DNA of 64,000 nucleotides from Streptomyces nymphaeiformis (GTDB lineage: Bacteria > Actinomycetota > Actinomycetes > Streptomycetales > Streptomycetaceae), in contig NZ_JACHJY010000006.1 in NCBI RefSeq assembly GCF_014203895.1, positions 62,001 to 126,000 of the forward strand. The letters run 5' to 3'. This document shows positions 37,771-45,754 of this stretch, piece after piece (the first letter of the stretch is position 1; each line of letters opens with the position of its first letter). A program made the position numbers and the translations under genes. The notes below the pieces were generated by a model. The model worked only from the letters and a program-made list of their open reading frames with translations. It had not been told where the DNA came from and searched no databases.

Positions 37771-38688
37771 ATGTACGAGTTGGCGATCCTCGCCAGGGGC
37801 GGGGTCCTCCTGACGGCCTGGGCGGTCGCGGCGGGCCGGCCGCCGGGCCGGCTGGCCGGACGGCTGCGCCGTGACGGCTGGCAGCGGATCTGCCGGGGCG
37901 CCTGGGCGGCCCCGGGGAGGGAGGTGGACTGGCGGCTGAGGGCGACGGCCCTCCAGTTCCTGCGCCCGGAACTGGTGTGCAGCCACGGGACGGCGGCGCG
38001 GCTGCACCGCATCGAACGGCTGGGAGCGGACGCGGGCGACCCCCTGGAGTTCACGGCTCCGCCCCCGACCCGCTCGGCGCGCGGCGAGGACATACGCGTC
38101 CACGGCACGACGTTCCTCACGCCCCGGGACTGGTCGAACCGGCGGGGGCTGCGGACGACGACCCCGGCGCGGACGGTCGGCGACCTGATACGGGCGTCGG
38201 GCACCCGCGAGGAGGCGGTGGTCGCCGCGGACTCGGCGCTCGCCCGGCGGGCGGTCGAGGGGGTACGGCGCGAGGCGCTCGTCCGGTACGAGGACCTCGC
38301 CGCCGAACTCGCCGCGCCCCGCCGGGGAGCGGCCCGCGCGAGGACCTGGCTGCGCCTGACGGAACCGGCGTCGGGCTCACCGGCGGAGACGGTGGCGAGG
38401 CTGCGGATGCGGGACGCGGGCTGGCTCCCCGAGTCCCAGCCCACCCTCCTCACCGCCGCGGGCCGGCCCCTGCGCCCGGACTTCCTCTTCCGGGCGGCGG
38501 GCCTGGCGGTGGAGATCGAGGGCCACGCCTTCCACGGCACCCGCCGAGCCCACGAACGGGACGTCGCCCGCTTCAACGCGCTCCAGTCCTGCCCGGAGAT
38601 CCGCCGCGTGCTGCGCTTCACGGCGAGGGAGGTGTTCCGCCACCCGGACCGGATGACGGCGACGATCCGGGCGGCGCTGAGCCTGTGA
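37771..38688 (+). CDS. AbiEi-like winged-helix/DUF559 endonuclease-fold protein
   Basis: 305 residues. The N-terminal 90 residues (LLTAWAVAAGRPPGRLAGRLRRDGW) resemble the winged-helix module of type IV antitoxins of the AbiEi group. The C-terminal end has LRPDFLFRAAGLAVEIEGHAFHG, the PD-(D/E)xK-like Vsr/DUF559 core (D and E-x-E with HAFH), then RVLRFTAREVF. No partner toxin is next to it, which is common for this family in actinobacteria. Confidence 0.75.
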   Translation: MYELAILARGGVLLTAWAVAAGRPPGRLAGRLRRDGWQRICRGAWAAPGREVDWRLRATALQFLRPELVCSHGTAARLHRIERLGADAGDPLEFTAPPPTRSARGEDIRVHGTTFLTPRDWSNRRGLRTTTPARTVGDLIRASGTREEAVVAADSALARRAVEGVRREALVRYEDLAAELAAPRRGAARARTWLRLTEPASGSPAETVARLRMRDAGWLPESQPTLLTAAGRPLRPDFLFRAAGLAVEIEGHAFHGTRRAHERDVARFNALQSCPEIRRVLRFTAREVFRHPDRMTATIRAALSL

Positions 38689-38765
38689 AACCCCTGTCCC
38701 GGGGGCGCGGGACGGGGAACGGAGCTCCGGCGCGGACCCGAACCCTCTTGCGGGGCAACCGGAGC

Positions 38766-39071
38766 TCACCGGGCCCACGGTCCCCACCACTTCGGTGGCA
38801 GCGGGTCCGCCGGCGCCGACGTCGGCTGGTCAGGGTGCAGACCGAGCCGCTGAAGAGCGTCAGCGCGGAAGCGGACGGCGATCGTGCCGTGCCAGCGCCC
38901 GTCCGAGCGCGGACCGCACATCAGGTCGACCCGGACCTCGTCGTCGGCGAACGGGTGCCAGTCGATGCCCCGGTCCCGCAGTCAGACCGCGGTCAGCCGA
39001 CCCGGCCGCGGACAACCGGCAACGTTCTCGTAGCAGAAGAGGGTGACCCATGCGAAAGCCTGATCTTCCAT
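38766..39071 (-). pseudogene. Small gene interrupted by an in-frame TGA
   Basis: From ATG 39071 the frame reads MEDQAFAWVTLFCYENVAG and meets TGA at 38982-38984 (codon 30). In the same frame it continues with LRDRGIDWHPFADDEVRVDL and ends at 38766 after PPKWWGPWAR. Both parts look protein-like, so it is probably one decayed gene of about 101 codons. Family unknown. Confidence 0.55.
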
Positions 39072-39402
39072 GCCGACATCATGCCGCAGCCCGGAATCCG
39101 GCTGCCTGGTCTTTTCCCGCCGTACCGGCACCGGCACCGGGCTCTCACCCTGGACGTGACGTCTCGCTGTCAGAAGCTGAGGAGCGCCGCGCCTGGGACC
39201 GCTTCCACGAGGGGTTCGACTTTCAGCCGCTTCGACGACGCCTGAGCTGTAGGACCGGGTCGAAGTCCTGCCGAAGGGACCTGCCGAACGACCGAAGAGG
39301 TCCGATCGTGGATTGCTCGGCCTCTCGGATCCACAGCCCGGCATCGTCCCGCGGCGATGTCTCACAAGACCCCGCAGCCGCGCGTGCGCCCCGATCCCTC
39401 CC
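39072..39402. other. Non-coding stretch upstream of the decayed gene
   Basis: 331 bp with no convincing gene, tRNA or strong hairpin. Base composition is less GC-biased than the surroundings, consistent with eroded sequence. Confidence 0.4.
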
Positions 39403-40017
39403 TCACCCGCCCGAGGTCCGGGGGAAGGAGATCTCGACACGCCGGTTCTTCTTCCGGCCCTCCTCGGTGCGGTTGTCGGCGATCGGGTAGTCCTCGCTGT
39501 AACCGCGGATGTCGAAGGCCGTACCGGGGTCGAGGGCGCGGGCGAGGACCTGCTGCACGGCGACGGCGCGTTCCTTGGAGAGCTTCAGCCCGTGCTCGTA
39601 CGTCCCCAGGTTGTCGGTGAACCCGAAGACCCGGACCCGTCCGGAGCCCATCTTCTTGATCTCGGCGGCGATGGCGGCGATACGGGCGGTGGCGTCGGGC
39701 GAGAGCTTGGCGCTGTTCTTGGGGAACAGCACCTCGGCCTGCAGCGCGAACGTCACGTCCACGTTGGTGTCCTGCCGACGCTCCTGCCCGCCCTCCTCCT
39801 CGACGATCTGCTTGATGTCGAGGACCTTGGCGGGGGCGAGGGTGGCGCCGTCGGGGAGCATCAGACCGGGGGAGTTCGGATCGATGACGGGCGCGGGCGA
39901 GGAGGTACCGGCGGGGCCGGGGGCGTCGTCGGCGTAGGCGGGCGGCCCGGCGAGCGGGGCGAGGGCCACGCAGGTGAGCACGATCGCGGCGAGGCGGCGG
40001 TTTGTCGTCGTCGTCAT
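39403..40017 (-). CDS. OmpA-family peptidoglycan-binding protein of the Tad locus
   Basis: 204 residues: a signal peptide (cleavage near PPAYA), a linker and an OmpA/MotB-type C-terminal domain with LFPKNSAKLSPDATARIAAI, VRVFGFTDNLGT and LSKERAVAVQQVL. The Asp and Arg (NRRVEISF) expected to bind diaminopimelate are present. Last gene of the Tad operon; may anchor the apparatus to the wall. Confidence 0.88.
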   Translation of the reverse strand: MTTTTNRRLAAIVLTCVALAPLAGPPAYADDAPGPAGTSSPAPVIDPNSPGLMLPDGATLAPAKVLDIKQIVEEEGGQERRQDTNVDVTFALQAEVLFPKNSAKLSPDATARIAAIAAEIKKMGSGRVRVFGFTDNLGTYEHGLKLSKERAVAVQQVLARALDPGTAFDIRGYSEDYPIADNRTEEGRKKNRRVEISFPRTSGG

Positions 40018-40026
40018 GGCGTCGCC

Positions 40027-40611
40027 TCAGGAGAGCTTGAGGGTGGCGGGTTCGAAGGTGGGGAGCTGGAAGCTGACTTCGGTGGTGGAGGCGGGGGGTG
40101 CGGGGAACTGGAGGAAGACGTCGGTCGACTTCCCGGGCCCGATGCTGTCGAGCCCGGTAGTGGTCAGAGGCCGCCCGTCCGTGTCACGCAGGACGTAGTA
40201 GCGCTTCTTTCCGACAGAGTCGACGAGAGTGGCGCCACCCAACGTCAAGCCGTGCTTGATGACTTCCGTCTCATCCCCTCTCATCTCCACAGGCAGGAGG
40301 ACGGATGACCCAGAGGAGTTCTTCAGCTGCCCCTTGATCGTGAGGAAGCCGCCCGCATCGCGCTCGGCGGAATTGATGGCGAGTTCCACCCCCTTTTGCC
40401 CCTTGAGGAGCGCCAGTGTCTCCCTAGGCTCCTCGGCCCCTTGGGAACCCTGGGTGGCTGATGATCCCTGCACAGGCGAGGCACTCGTAGCGGCGGGCTT
40501 GTTCTCGCTGGGCTTCTCCTCGGCGCCGCACCCGGCCGCGAAGAGTGCCACGGACGTGATCGCGACAGCGACCGTCCCCAGGCGGGTCTTCCTTGCGTAG
40601 CGCGCGTTCAT
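40027..40611 (-). CDS. Tad-locus lipoprotein
   Basis: 194 residues with lipobox LFAAGCG and a beta-rich domain (VELAINSAERDAGGFLTIKG, then LKNSSGSSVLLPVEM). It is preceded by AAAGGAAG 8-9 nt before the ATG at 40611. Sits 9 bp before the OmpA-like gene, and probably works outside the membrane with it. Function unknown. Confidence 0.8.
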   Translation of the reverse strand: MNARYARKTRLGTVAVAITSVALFAAGCGAEEKPSENKPAATSASPVQGSSATQGSQGAEEPRETLALLKGQKGVELAINSAERDAGGFLTIKGQLKNSSGSSVLLPVEMRGDETEVIKHGLTLGGATLVDSVGKKRYYVLRDTDGRPLTTTGLDSIGPGKSTDVFLQFPAPPASTTEVSFQLPTFEPATLKLS

Positions 40612-40639
40612 GAAGCGTGCTTCCTTTGCTCGTCGCGAG

Positions 40640-41263
40640 TCAGTCCGAGAGTCGGACTCTGAAGAGATCAGCGGCATCAGGGAGGCGTGGACTTTCAGGA
40701 TCGATCACCCACGGCTCGCCATCGCAGACGAGACCGGTCACGGGGTCCTCGCCATCAGGGTCTCCATCCCCATCACCAGGGCTCGTTGGCGTCGGGCCTG
40801 GGGTGCCCTCTGGCGGGTCTGGAGGAGGTTCTGGCGCATCGAAGGTACAGCGCGGTTCGAGTACAGCTTCAGCCGACGCCGTTGCGTGATGCGGCTCCGA
40901 TCCCGTCGTCCGTACCGTCACCTTGAAGCCACGTTCCCCTGTGTCGAGAGGCACACATTCGCTGCCATCGAGCGCCGCCTCGTTTCGAGCGGCGAACTCC
41001 TCTGCCTGATGACATGCTGTTTTTTCGGAGTACTCAACACCCCTAAGGAATCTGTCCCATTGCCCAGGGTCGAGGATCACTTCACCCCAGCCATCGCGCA
41101 GTTGATCGCGGGCATTCTGGGCCGCCGCGAGGGCCGCCGCATCTGCCGCGGTCTGGGCGCTGTTCCTCGTCAAGGCAGCCTGCCCCACCAAAAAGTAGGC
41201 GAACGCCAGAAAAAGAAGCCCTGCAATGACCGCGATATAGACAGGAAACGCCTGCCCCTCATC
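40640..41263 (-). CDS. TadE/TadG-like pseudopilin with no recognisable start codon
   Basis: The visible frame gives RHDEGQAFPVYIAVIAG with a membrane helix, AQTAADAAALAAAQNARDQL and a secreted C-terminal part of over 150 residues, as in TadG-like pilus proteins. No ATG, GTG or TTG exists in this frame between the membrane helix and the interior of flp; the first candidates inside (TTG/GTG at 41191/41188) would delete the helix. The start given is only the first base of the Asp codon in DEGQ. Stop at 40640 is certain. Confidence 0.6.
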   Translation of the reverse strand, partial: DEGQAFPVYIAVIAGLLFLAFAYFLVGQAALTRNSAQTAADAAALAAAQNARDQLRDGWGEVILDPGQWDRFLRGVEYSEKTACHQAEEFAARNEAALDGSECVPLDTGERGFKVTVRTTGSEPHHATASAEAVLEPRCTFDAPEPPPDPPEGTPGPTPTSPGDGDGDPDGEDPVTGLVCDGEPWVIDPESPRLPDAADLFRVRLSD

Positions 41264-41283
41264 GTGGCGAAGCCCGGTGCGTC

Positions 41284-41493
41284 CTAGTCGCCGGTAAGAT
41301 CGGAGATCTTCTGGCGAATCGCATTCATGATTGACGTGCCGATGTCCGTGCCGGTGATCGCGACCACGATCGCCACCACCACCACAATGATCCCCAGGTA
41401 CTCCACCGCCGTCTGGCCGCGGTCCCCCCGCAGCAGTCGGCTGGTCGCTCCTACCTTCACCCTGGTGAAAAGCCTCAGCATTGCGTCGTTCAT
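41284..41493 (-). CDS. flp: Flp-type pilin prepilin
   Basis: 69 residues. A basic leader of about 25 residues ends in GDRG before QTAVEYLGIIVVVVAIVV, the hydrophobic stem of Flp pilins with Glu5 after the processing Gly. Substrate for the A24 peptidase at 34990. A 191-bp gap separates it from tadC, so it may have its own promoter. Confidence 0.92.
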   Translation of the reverse strand: MNDAMLRLFTRVKVGATSRLLRGDRGQTAVEYLGIIVVVVAIVVAITGTDIGTSIMNAIRQKISDLTGD

Positions 41494-41684
41494 CGTGGTC
41501 CCCTCCGCATTCGGACGCCTGCTTTCGGGGACCGTGCGCCGACGGGCGGGTCGGCGGGTAGGGCCCCGTCATCGGGCGGGACTCATGGCGCAGGTCCATC
41601 AGCCCACCCCCCTCACACTCAGTCCGCACTCTGGCACATCGGGTTGCCTCGCCGAAGCCCTTTGCCGCGAATATGTCACCGCGC
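41494..41684 (-). promoter_or_regulatory. Gap between tadC and flp, possible flp promoter
   Basis: 191 bp in an otherwise tightly packed operon. GGAGGGGACCACG gives the flp ribosome-binding site. Pilin genes often need higher expression, so a separate promoter is plausible; none is obvious. Confidence 0.4.
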
Positions 41685-42575
41685 TCACTTGCCCGTCACC
41701 GAGCCGAAGTCCGTTCCCGTGCCCAGGAACAGGCCCGCGCCCAGGAGGATCATGGTGGCCGGGACCATCAGGGTCGTGATCACCATCGTGGCCTTCGGAA
41801 CGGCCTTCGCGGCCTTCCGGCGGGCGTTCTGCGCGTCCGTGCGCCGCATGTCGTTCGCGATCTGGATCAGGGTGTCCACGATCGGCGCCCCCAGCTCCTC
41901 CCCCTGCTGCAGCGCCGTCACGAACTGCGCCACCTGCTCCGAGTCGTTGCGCCGGCGCAGTTCGTCGAAGGCCTGGCGGCGGCTGACGCCCATGTCCATC
42001 TGCCGCAGGGTGATGCGGAGTTCGTCCGACCACGGGCCCTCGTACTTCTCCGCCACCCGTTCCAGCGCCTGGCGGAAGCCCAGGCCCGCCGAGACCACCA
42101 CCGCCAGGACGTCCAGGAAGTCCGGCAGGGTGCGTTCGATCTGGTCCTTGCGGATGCGGACCGCCGACCAGATCCCGACCTCCGTCCAGAGCGCGCCGAA
42201 GGCCAGGAGGAGGAGGGCGGTCAGGTACGAGCCCTTGCTCAGCATCACCAGGGCGCCGACACCGCCCAGGAAGCCGTACACCGCCCGCCTCGCCCCGTAC
42301 CGGTCGATCGTCAGGCCACCGGGGTTGCCCGCCAGGTCGATGCGCCGGCGCACGGCGTTGACGCGCTTCGGGCCCATCAGCCGGAGCACGGCCGGCGACC
42401 AGCGCATGCCCAGGCGGTCCACGGCCGAGTCGACCGCTCCCGTACGCGTCGCACCGACCTCCAGGGCCAGCTTGAGGTCGTCGGGCAGCCGGGCGTCCGC
42501 TCGGTAGAGGCGTAGGCCGTAGGCCATGCCCGCCACGGCCAGCGCCGCCAGGAGAGCCAGGAGGAGGTCCATCAC
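41685..42575 (-). CDS. tadC: TadC-type pilus assembly membrane protein (T2SS F family)
   Basis: 296 residues with N-terminal helix, paired helices near 105-135 and a C-terminal helix. The T2SSF domain shows RTLPDFLDVLAVVVSAGLGF and QQGEELGAPIVDTLIQIAND, typical of TadC. Acts with TadB as inner-membrane platform. Starts 10 bp after tadB. Confidence 0.93.
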   Translation of the reverse strand: MMDLLLALLAALAVAGMAYGLRLYRADARLPDDLKLALEVGATRTGAVDSAVDRLGMRWSPAVLRLMGPKRVNAVRRRIDLAGNPGGLTIDRYGARRAVYGFLGGVGALVMLSKGSYLTALLLLAFGALWTEVGIWSAVRIRKDQIERTLPDFLDVLAVVVSAGLGFRQALERVAEKYEGPWSDELRITLRQMDMGVSRRQAFDELRRRNDSEQVAQFVTALQQGEELGAPIVDTLIQIANDMRRTDAQNARRKAAKAVPKATMVITTLMVPATMILLGAGLFLGTGTDFGSVTGK

Positions 42576-42585
42576 GCACCGGCCC

Positions 42586-43533
42586 CTATACGTCGATCTT
42601 CGAGAAGCGGCGGATCGCGGCGAAGCCGACCACGTACAGGGCGAATGCGGCGATCACGGCGGCCTGCCCCATGCCGGAGGCGGTCATGCGGTCCAGCGCT
42701 CCCGGCTGCATGTTGTCGATGAGGAGGAGCGAGCCGATGCCGATCACCGGGACCGAGTACGCCGTCATGCTCACCTGCGACAGTTGGGTGCGGACCTCGC
42801 GCCTCGTCTCCTTGCGCTCCTCCAGCGTCTCCGTGAGGTTCCGGAGGGACGACACGACGGTGCCGCCCGCCCGGTTGGCCAGGACGAGGGTGGTGACCAG
42901 GACGACCAGTTCCCGGGACGGGAGGCGTTCCGCCAGCTCCCCCAGGGCGTCGTCCAGGGAAGTGCCGACGGCCAGCTGCTGGGCCACCTTCTCCAGTTCG
43001 TCGCCCGCCGGCGCCTCCAGTTCGTCCGCCGCGAGGCTCAACGCCATGCGGAGGGCGAGGCCCGCCTGGGTCGCGTTCGCCAGGATGCGGGACAGTTCCG
43101 GGAGTTGGTTGATGAAGCGCTCGATGCGCTTCTGGCGCTGCCAGTTGAGGTAGCCGAGCGCCACCCAGATCCCGAGGATCCCGCAGATCGGGCCGAAGAA
43201 CGGCGACAGCGCCGCCTGCCCCACCACCCACAGGACCGCCACGGTCGCCGCGAGCGCCACCGTGAACTCTCCGGGCGTGACGTCGAGGCCCGTCGCCGCG
43301 ATCCGCAGTTCCAGCTTCCGGCCGAGCGCCGTCTTCCGTACCCGCCGGTCGACACCCCGGAAACGGCGCCTGCGCCGGCCGGTCGCGGTCTCGGGCCCGC
43401 CGCTCTCGTCGAGCCGGGCGACGAGCGCGGCATGGCGGCGCGCCCCGCTCGCGTACGTCTGGACGCCGACGACGCCCAGCACGCAGGCGATCAGCGCCAC
43501 GCCCACCGTCAGCCAGAAGGGGTCGGTCAGCAT
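42586..43533 (-). CDS. tadB: TadB-type pilus assembly membrane protein (T2SS F family)
   Basis: 315 residues with two paired-helix regions and the F-domain motif LPELSRILANATQAGLALRM. Its ATG at 43533 overlaps the end of a 20-codon reading frame by 7 bp. Platform protein of the Flp assembly machine. Confidence 0.93.
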   Translation of the reverse strand: MLTDPFWLTVGVALIACVLGVVGVQTYASGARRHAALVARLDESGGPETATGRRRRRFRGVDRRVRKTALGRKLELRIAATGLDVTPGEFTVALAATVAVLWVVGQAALSPFFGPICGILGIWVALGYLNWQRQKRIERFINQLPELSRILANATQAGLALRMALSLAADELEAPAGDELEKVAQQLAVGTSLDDALGELAERLPSRELVVLVTTLVLANRAGGTVVSSLRNLTETLEERKETRREVRTQLSQVSMTAYSVPVIGIGSLLLIDNMQPGALDRMTASGMGQAAVIAAFALYVVGFAAIRRFSKIDV

Positions 43534-43589
43534 GGCCGCGCCTCAAAGCGCTGGTCCCCCGGCCGCCAGGTGGGGTCGGTCGTGGTCAT
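43527..43589 (-). CDS. Tiny reading frame (20 aa) between tadA and tadB, second copy
   Basis: ATG at 43589 overlaps the previous tiny frame by ATGA and reads MTTTDPTWRPGDQ, then seven more residues, ending 43527 inside the tadB start. It shares DPTWRPG(D/E)Q with its neighbour. Either a real micropeptide or a coupling device. Confidence 0.4.
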   Translation of the reverse strand: MTTTDPTWRPGDQRFEARPC

Positions 43590-43672
43590 CCCTGCTCCCC
43601 GGGTCGCCAGGTCGGGTCCGTGTCCGTCGTCCACGGGTCCGTCGTCATCGTCGCTCCCCACGTCGTCTTCAC
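43586..43672 (-). CDS. Tiny reading frame (28 aa) coupled to tadA
   Basis: GTG at 43672 overlaps the tadA stop in GTGA and reads VKTTWGATMTTDPWTTDTDP followed by TWRPGEQG, ending at 43586. Overlap at both ends gives re-initiation possibilities. The repeated DPTWRPG motif suggests duplication. No family recognised. Confidence 0.4.
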   Translation of the reverse strand: MKTTWGATMTTDPWTTDTDPTWRPGEQG

Positions 43673-45012
43673 TCCGCCTCCCTGGTCGTCAGGTACGCGT
43701 CCGTCGCCGCCACCCCGAAGGCCTGCGGAATCGGCTGCCCCGCCAGGTACAGCCGTTCGGCGACGCGCCTGGGCAGCGGGTGGTACGTGAACCTCCCGTA
43801 CACCCGCCCGTCGGGCGCGACCGGCTGCGCCTCGAAGCGGCAGACCGTGGCCAGCAGGAAGCGTTCCCGGCCGTGCGAGGCGAGGACGGAGATCTCGGTG
43901 ATGCGGCGGGTGCCGTCCGGGTGCCGGGTCAGCTGGACCAGGACGTCGACCGCGCTGTTGATCTGGTCCCGCAGCGCCTCGAACGGCACCTTCACCTCCG
44001 ACATGGAGGCGAGGGTCTGGAGACGCATCAGGGCGTCCTCGGCCGAGTTCGCGTGGACGGTCGCGAGCGAGCCGTCGTGGCCGGTGGACATCGCCTGGAG
44101 CATGTCGAGCGTCTCGCCGCCGCGTACCTCTCCCACGATGATCCGGTCGGGGCGCATGCGCAGGGAGTTGCGGACGAGGTCGCGGATGGAGATGGCCCCG
44201 CGGCCCTCGATGTTCGGCGGCCGGGCCTCCAGGCGGATCACGTGGGACTGCTGGAGCTGGAGCTCGGCCGAGTCCTCGATGGTGATGATCCGCTCGCCGT
44301 CGGGGACGAGTCCGGAGAGCGCGTTGAGGAGGGTCGTCTTCCCGGTGCCGGTGGCCCCGGAGACGATCAGGTTGAACTTGGCCTGAACCAGCCCCGAGAG
44401 CAGGAGCAGCATCTGCTCGTCGAGCGAGCCGAGGCCGATCATCTCGTGCAGCGTGTACGCGCGGGGGAAGCGGCGGATGGTGAGCGTGGCCCCCGTGAGG
44501 GACAGCGGCGGGATGATCACGTTGACGCGCTCGCCGGAGGGGAGCCGGGCGTCGACCATCGGGTTCGACTCGTCGACCCGCCGGTTGACCGTCGAGACGA
44601 TCCGCTCGATGGTCTGCATCAGCTGCTCGTGCGAGGCGAAGCGGAGCGGGAGCAGCTCGACGCGGCCGCCGCGCTCGATGAAGATCTGGTCGGGACCGTT
44701 GACCATGATCTCCGTGATCGACGCGTCTTCGAGGAGCGGTTCGAGTACGCCGAGCCCGAGGGCCTCGTCCACGACCCGGCGGATCAGCTGGGCCCGCTCG
44801 GCGGTCGAGAGGACCGGGCCCTCGCGGCTGATGATGTGCCCGAGGACGCGCTCCAGGCGGGCGCGCCGCTCGGCCGCCGCGAGCGCGGACATCTCGGTGA
44901 GGTCGATCTCCTCCAGGAGCTTGGCCCGGAAGGCGGCGACGAGGTGCCCGTCCTCCCGGCCCCCGCCCGCGGCCTTCTCTTCGGGGGCGTTGATCCGCGC
45001 ACGCAGGCTCAT
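43669..45012 (-). CDS. tadA: TadA/CpaF-type secretion ATPase
   Basis: 447 residues. The VirB11/GspE-like ATPase has Walker A SGATGTGKTTLLN (residues 218-230), Asp box IITIEDSAELQL, RIIVGEVRGGE and the His box STGHDGSLATVHAN. Powers pilus assembly from the cytoplasm. ATG 45012 overlaps the upstream TadE-like gene by ATGA. Confidence 0.96.
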   Translation of the reverse strand: MSLRARINAPEEKAAGGGREDGHLVAAFRAKLLEEIDLTEMSALAAAERRARLERVLGHIISREGPVLSTAERAQLIRRVVDEALGLGVLEPLLEDASITEIMVNGPDQIFIERGGRVELLPLRFASHEQLMQTIERIVSTVNRRVDESNPMVDARLPSGERVNVIIPPLSLTGATLTIRRFPRAYTLHEMIGLGSLDEQMLLLLSGLVQAKFNLIVSGATGTGKTTLLNALSGLVPDGERIITIEDSAELQLQQSHVIRLEARPPNIEGRGAISIRDLVRNSLRMRPDRIIVGEVRGGETLDMLQAMSTGHDGSLATVHANSAEDALMRLQTLASMSEVKVPFEALRDQINSAVDVLVQLTRHPDGTRRITEISVLASHGRERFLLATVCRFEAQPVAPDGRVYGRFTYHPLPRRVAERLYLAGQPIPQAFGVAATDAYLTTREAE

Positions 45013-45386
45013 GGCAGGTCCTCCTCGTCGGGCAGCGGCATGGTGGCGGTCTTCTTGACGGGGTCGAAGCTCCAGAACGGAACGACCTGGGGGACGCGTA
45101 CGGTGACGGTGGCGACGACTTCTCCGCCCCGGGGTTCGACGTCGACGGCGGTGGCCCAGCCGGCGGCCGCATAGCCGGCCGCCGTGGGGTCGGGCGCGTC
45201 CTCCGCGTCGCTGCTCGCCGCCCGCGCCGCCGCCCGCGCCGCCGTCCCCGCCTGCTGCGCCGCGTACGCGGCGACGCCGAGTTGCAGACCCGCGAGCCCG
45301 ACGATGAGCAGGATCGGCAGGAACCCGAGGTACTCGATGGCGGCCTGCCCCCGGTCCCGCCGGCTCCTCCGCTGGTCGCCGCTCAT
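45009..45386 (-). CDS. tadE: TadE-like pseudopilin, first
   Basis: 125 residues with the DRGQAAIEYLGFLPILLIVGL stem typical of TadE (Gly-Gln plus Glu) and AQQAGTAARAAARAASSDA after it. Short soluble part with ATVTVRVPQVVPF. Coupled on both sides by ATGA overlaps. Confidence 0.88.
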   Translation of the reverse strand: MSGDQRRSRRDRGQAAIEYLGFLPILLIVGLAGLQLGVAAYAAQQAGTAARAAARAASSDAEDAPDPTAAGYAAAGWATAVDVEPRGGEVVATVTVRVPQVVPFWSFDPVKKTATMPLPDEEDLP

Positions 45387-45751
45387 GGCGTGGGGCTCCT
45401 TTCGTCCACGGCGGCCGCCTTGGCCTTGATCGGGAAGATGCCTCCCACACCGGGAAACAGGACCGGCACGTGAAGCGTGACCACCGCGGTCACCATCCCG
45501 CCGCCCGACGGGCAGTCCGCCTCGGCCCCGTCCAGCCAAGCCCCGTCCAGGTGCCGCCTCGCGGCCTCTCCGCAGTCGTCGCCGACGGCACCGGCCCGCG
45601 CCGCCTCGTCCGCCGCGTTCCCCGCCAGCGTGTACGTGTAGCCCACCAGGACGACCTGCCACAGCAGGGCAAGGGTCAGCAGGATCAGCGGGACCATGCC
45701 CACGAACTCCACCGCCACCTGCCCCCTGTCCTCGTCCCGGTGCGTCCGCAT
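45383..45751 (-). CDS. TadE-like pseudopilin, second
   Basis: 122 residues: DRGQVAVEFVGMVPLILLTL stem, YTYTLAGNAADEAARAGAVG, and two cysteines (DDCGEAA and ADCPSGG) that could form a disulfide outside. Overlaps the following gene by ATGA and lies 3 bp after the CpaE-like gene. Confidence 0.85.
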   Translation of the reverse strand: MRTHRDEDRGQVAVEFVGMVPLILLTLALLWQVVLVGYTYTLAGNAADEAARAGAVGDDCGEAARRHLDGAWLDGAEADCPSGGGMVTAVVTLHVPVLFPGVGGIFPIKAKAAAVDERSPTP

Positions 45752-45754
45752 CGG

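Noticed and set aside
38982..38984. Selenocysteine at the in-frame TGA
   Set aside because: No recognisable selenoprotein family, no SECIS-like hairpin evident, and the region looks eroded.
40640..41629. A 329-codon version of the TadG-like protein starting upstream of flp
   Set aside because: Its first 110 residues would be an alternate-frame translation of flp rich in Gly, His and Arg, with no protein-like pattern.
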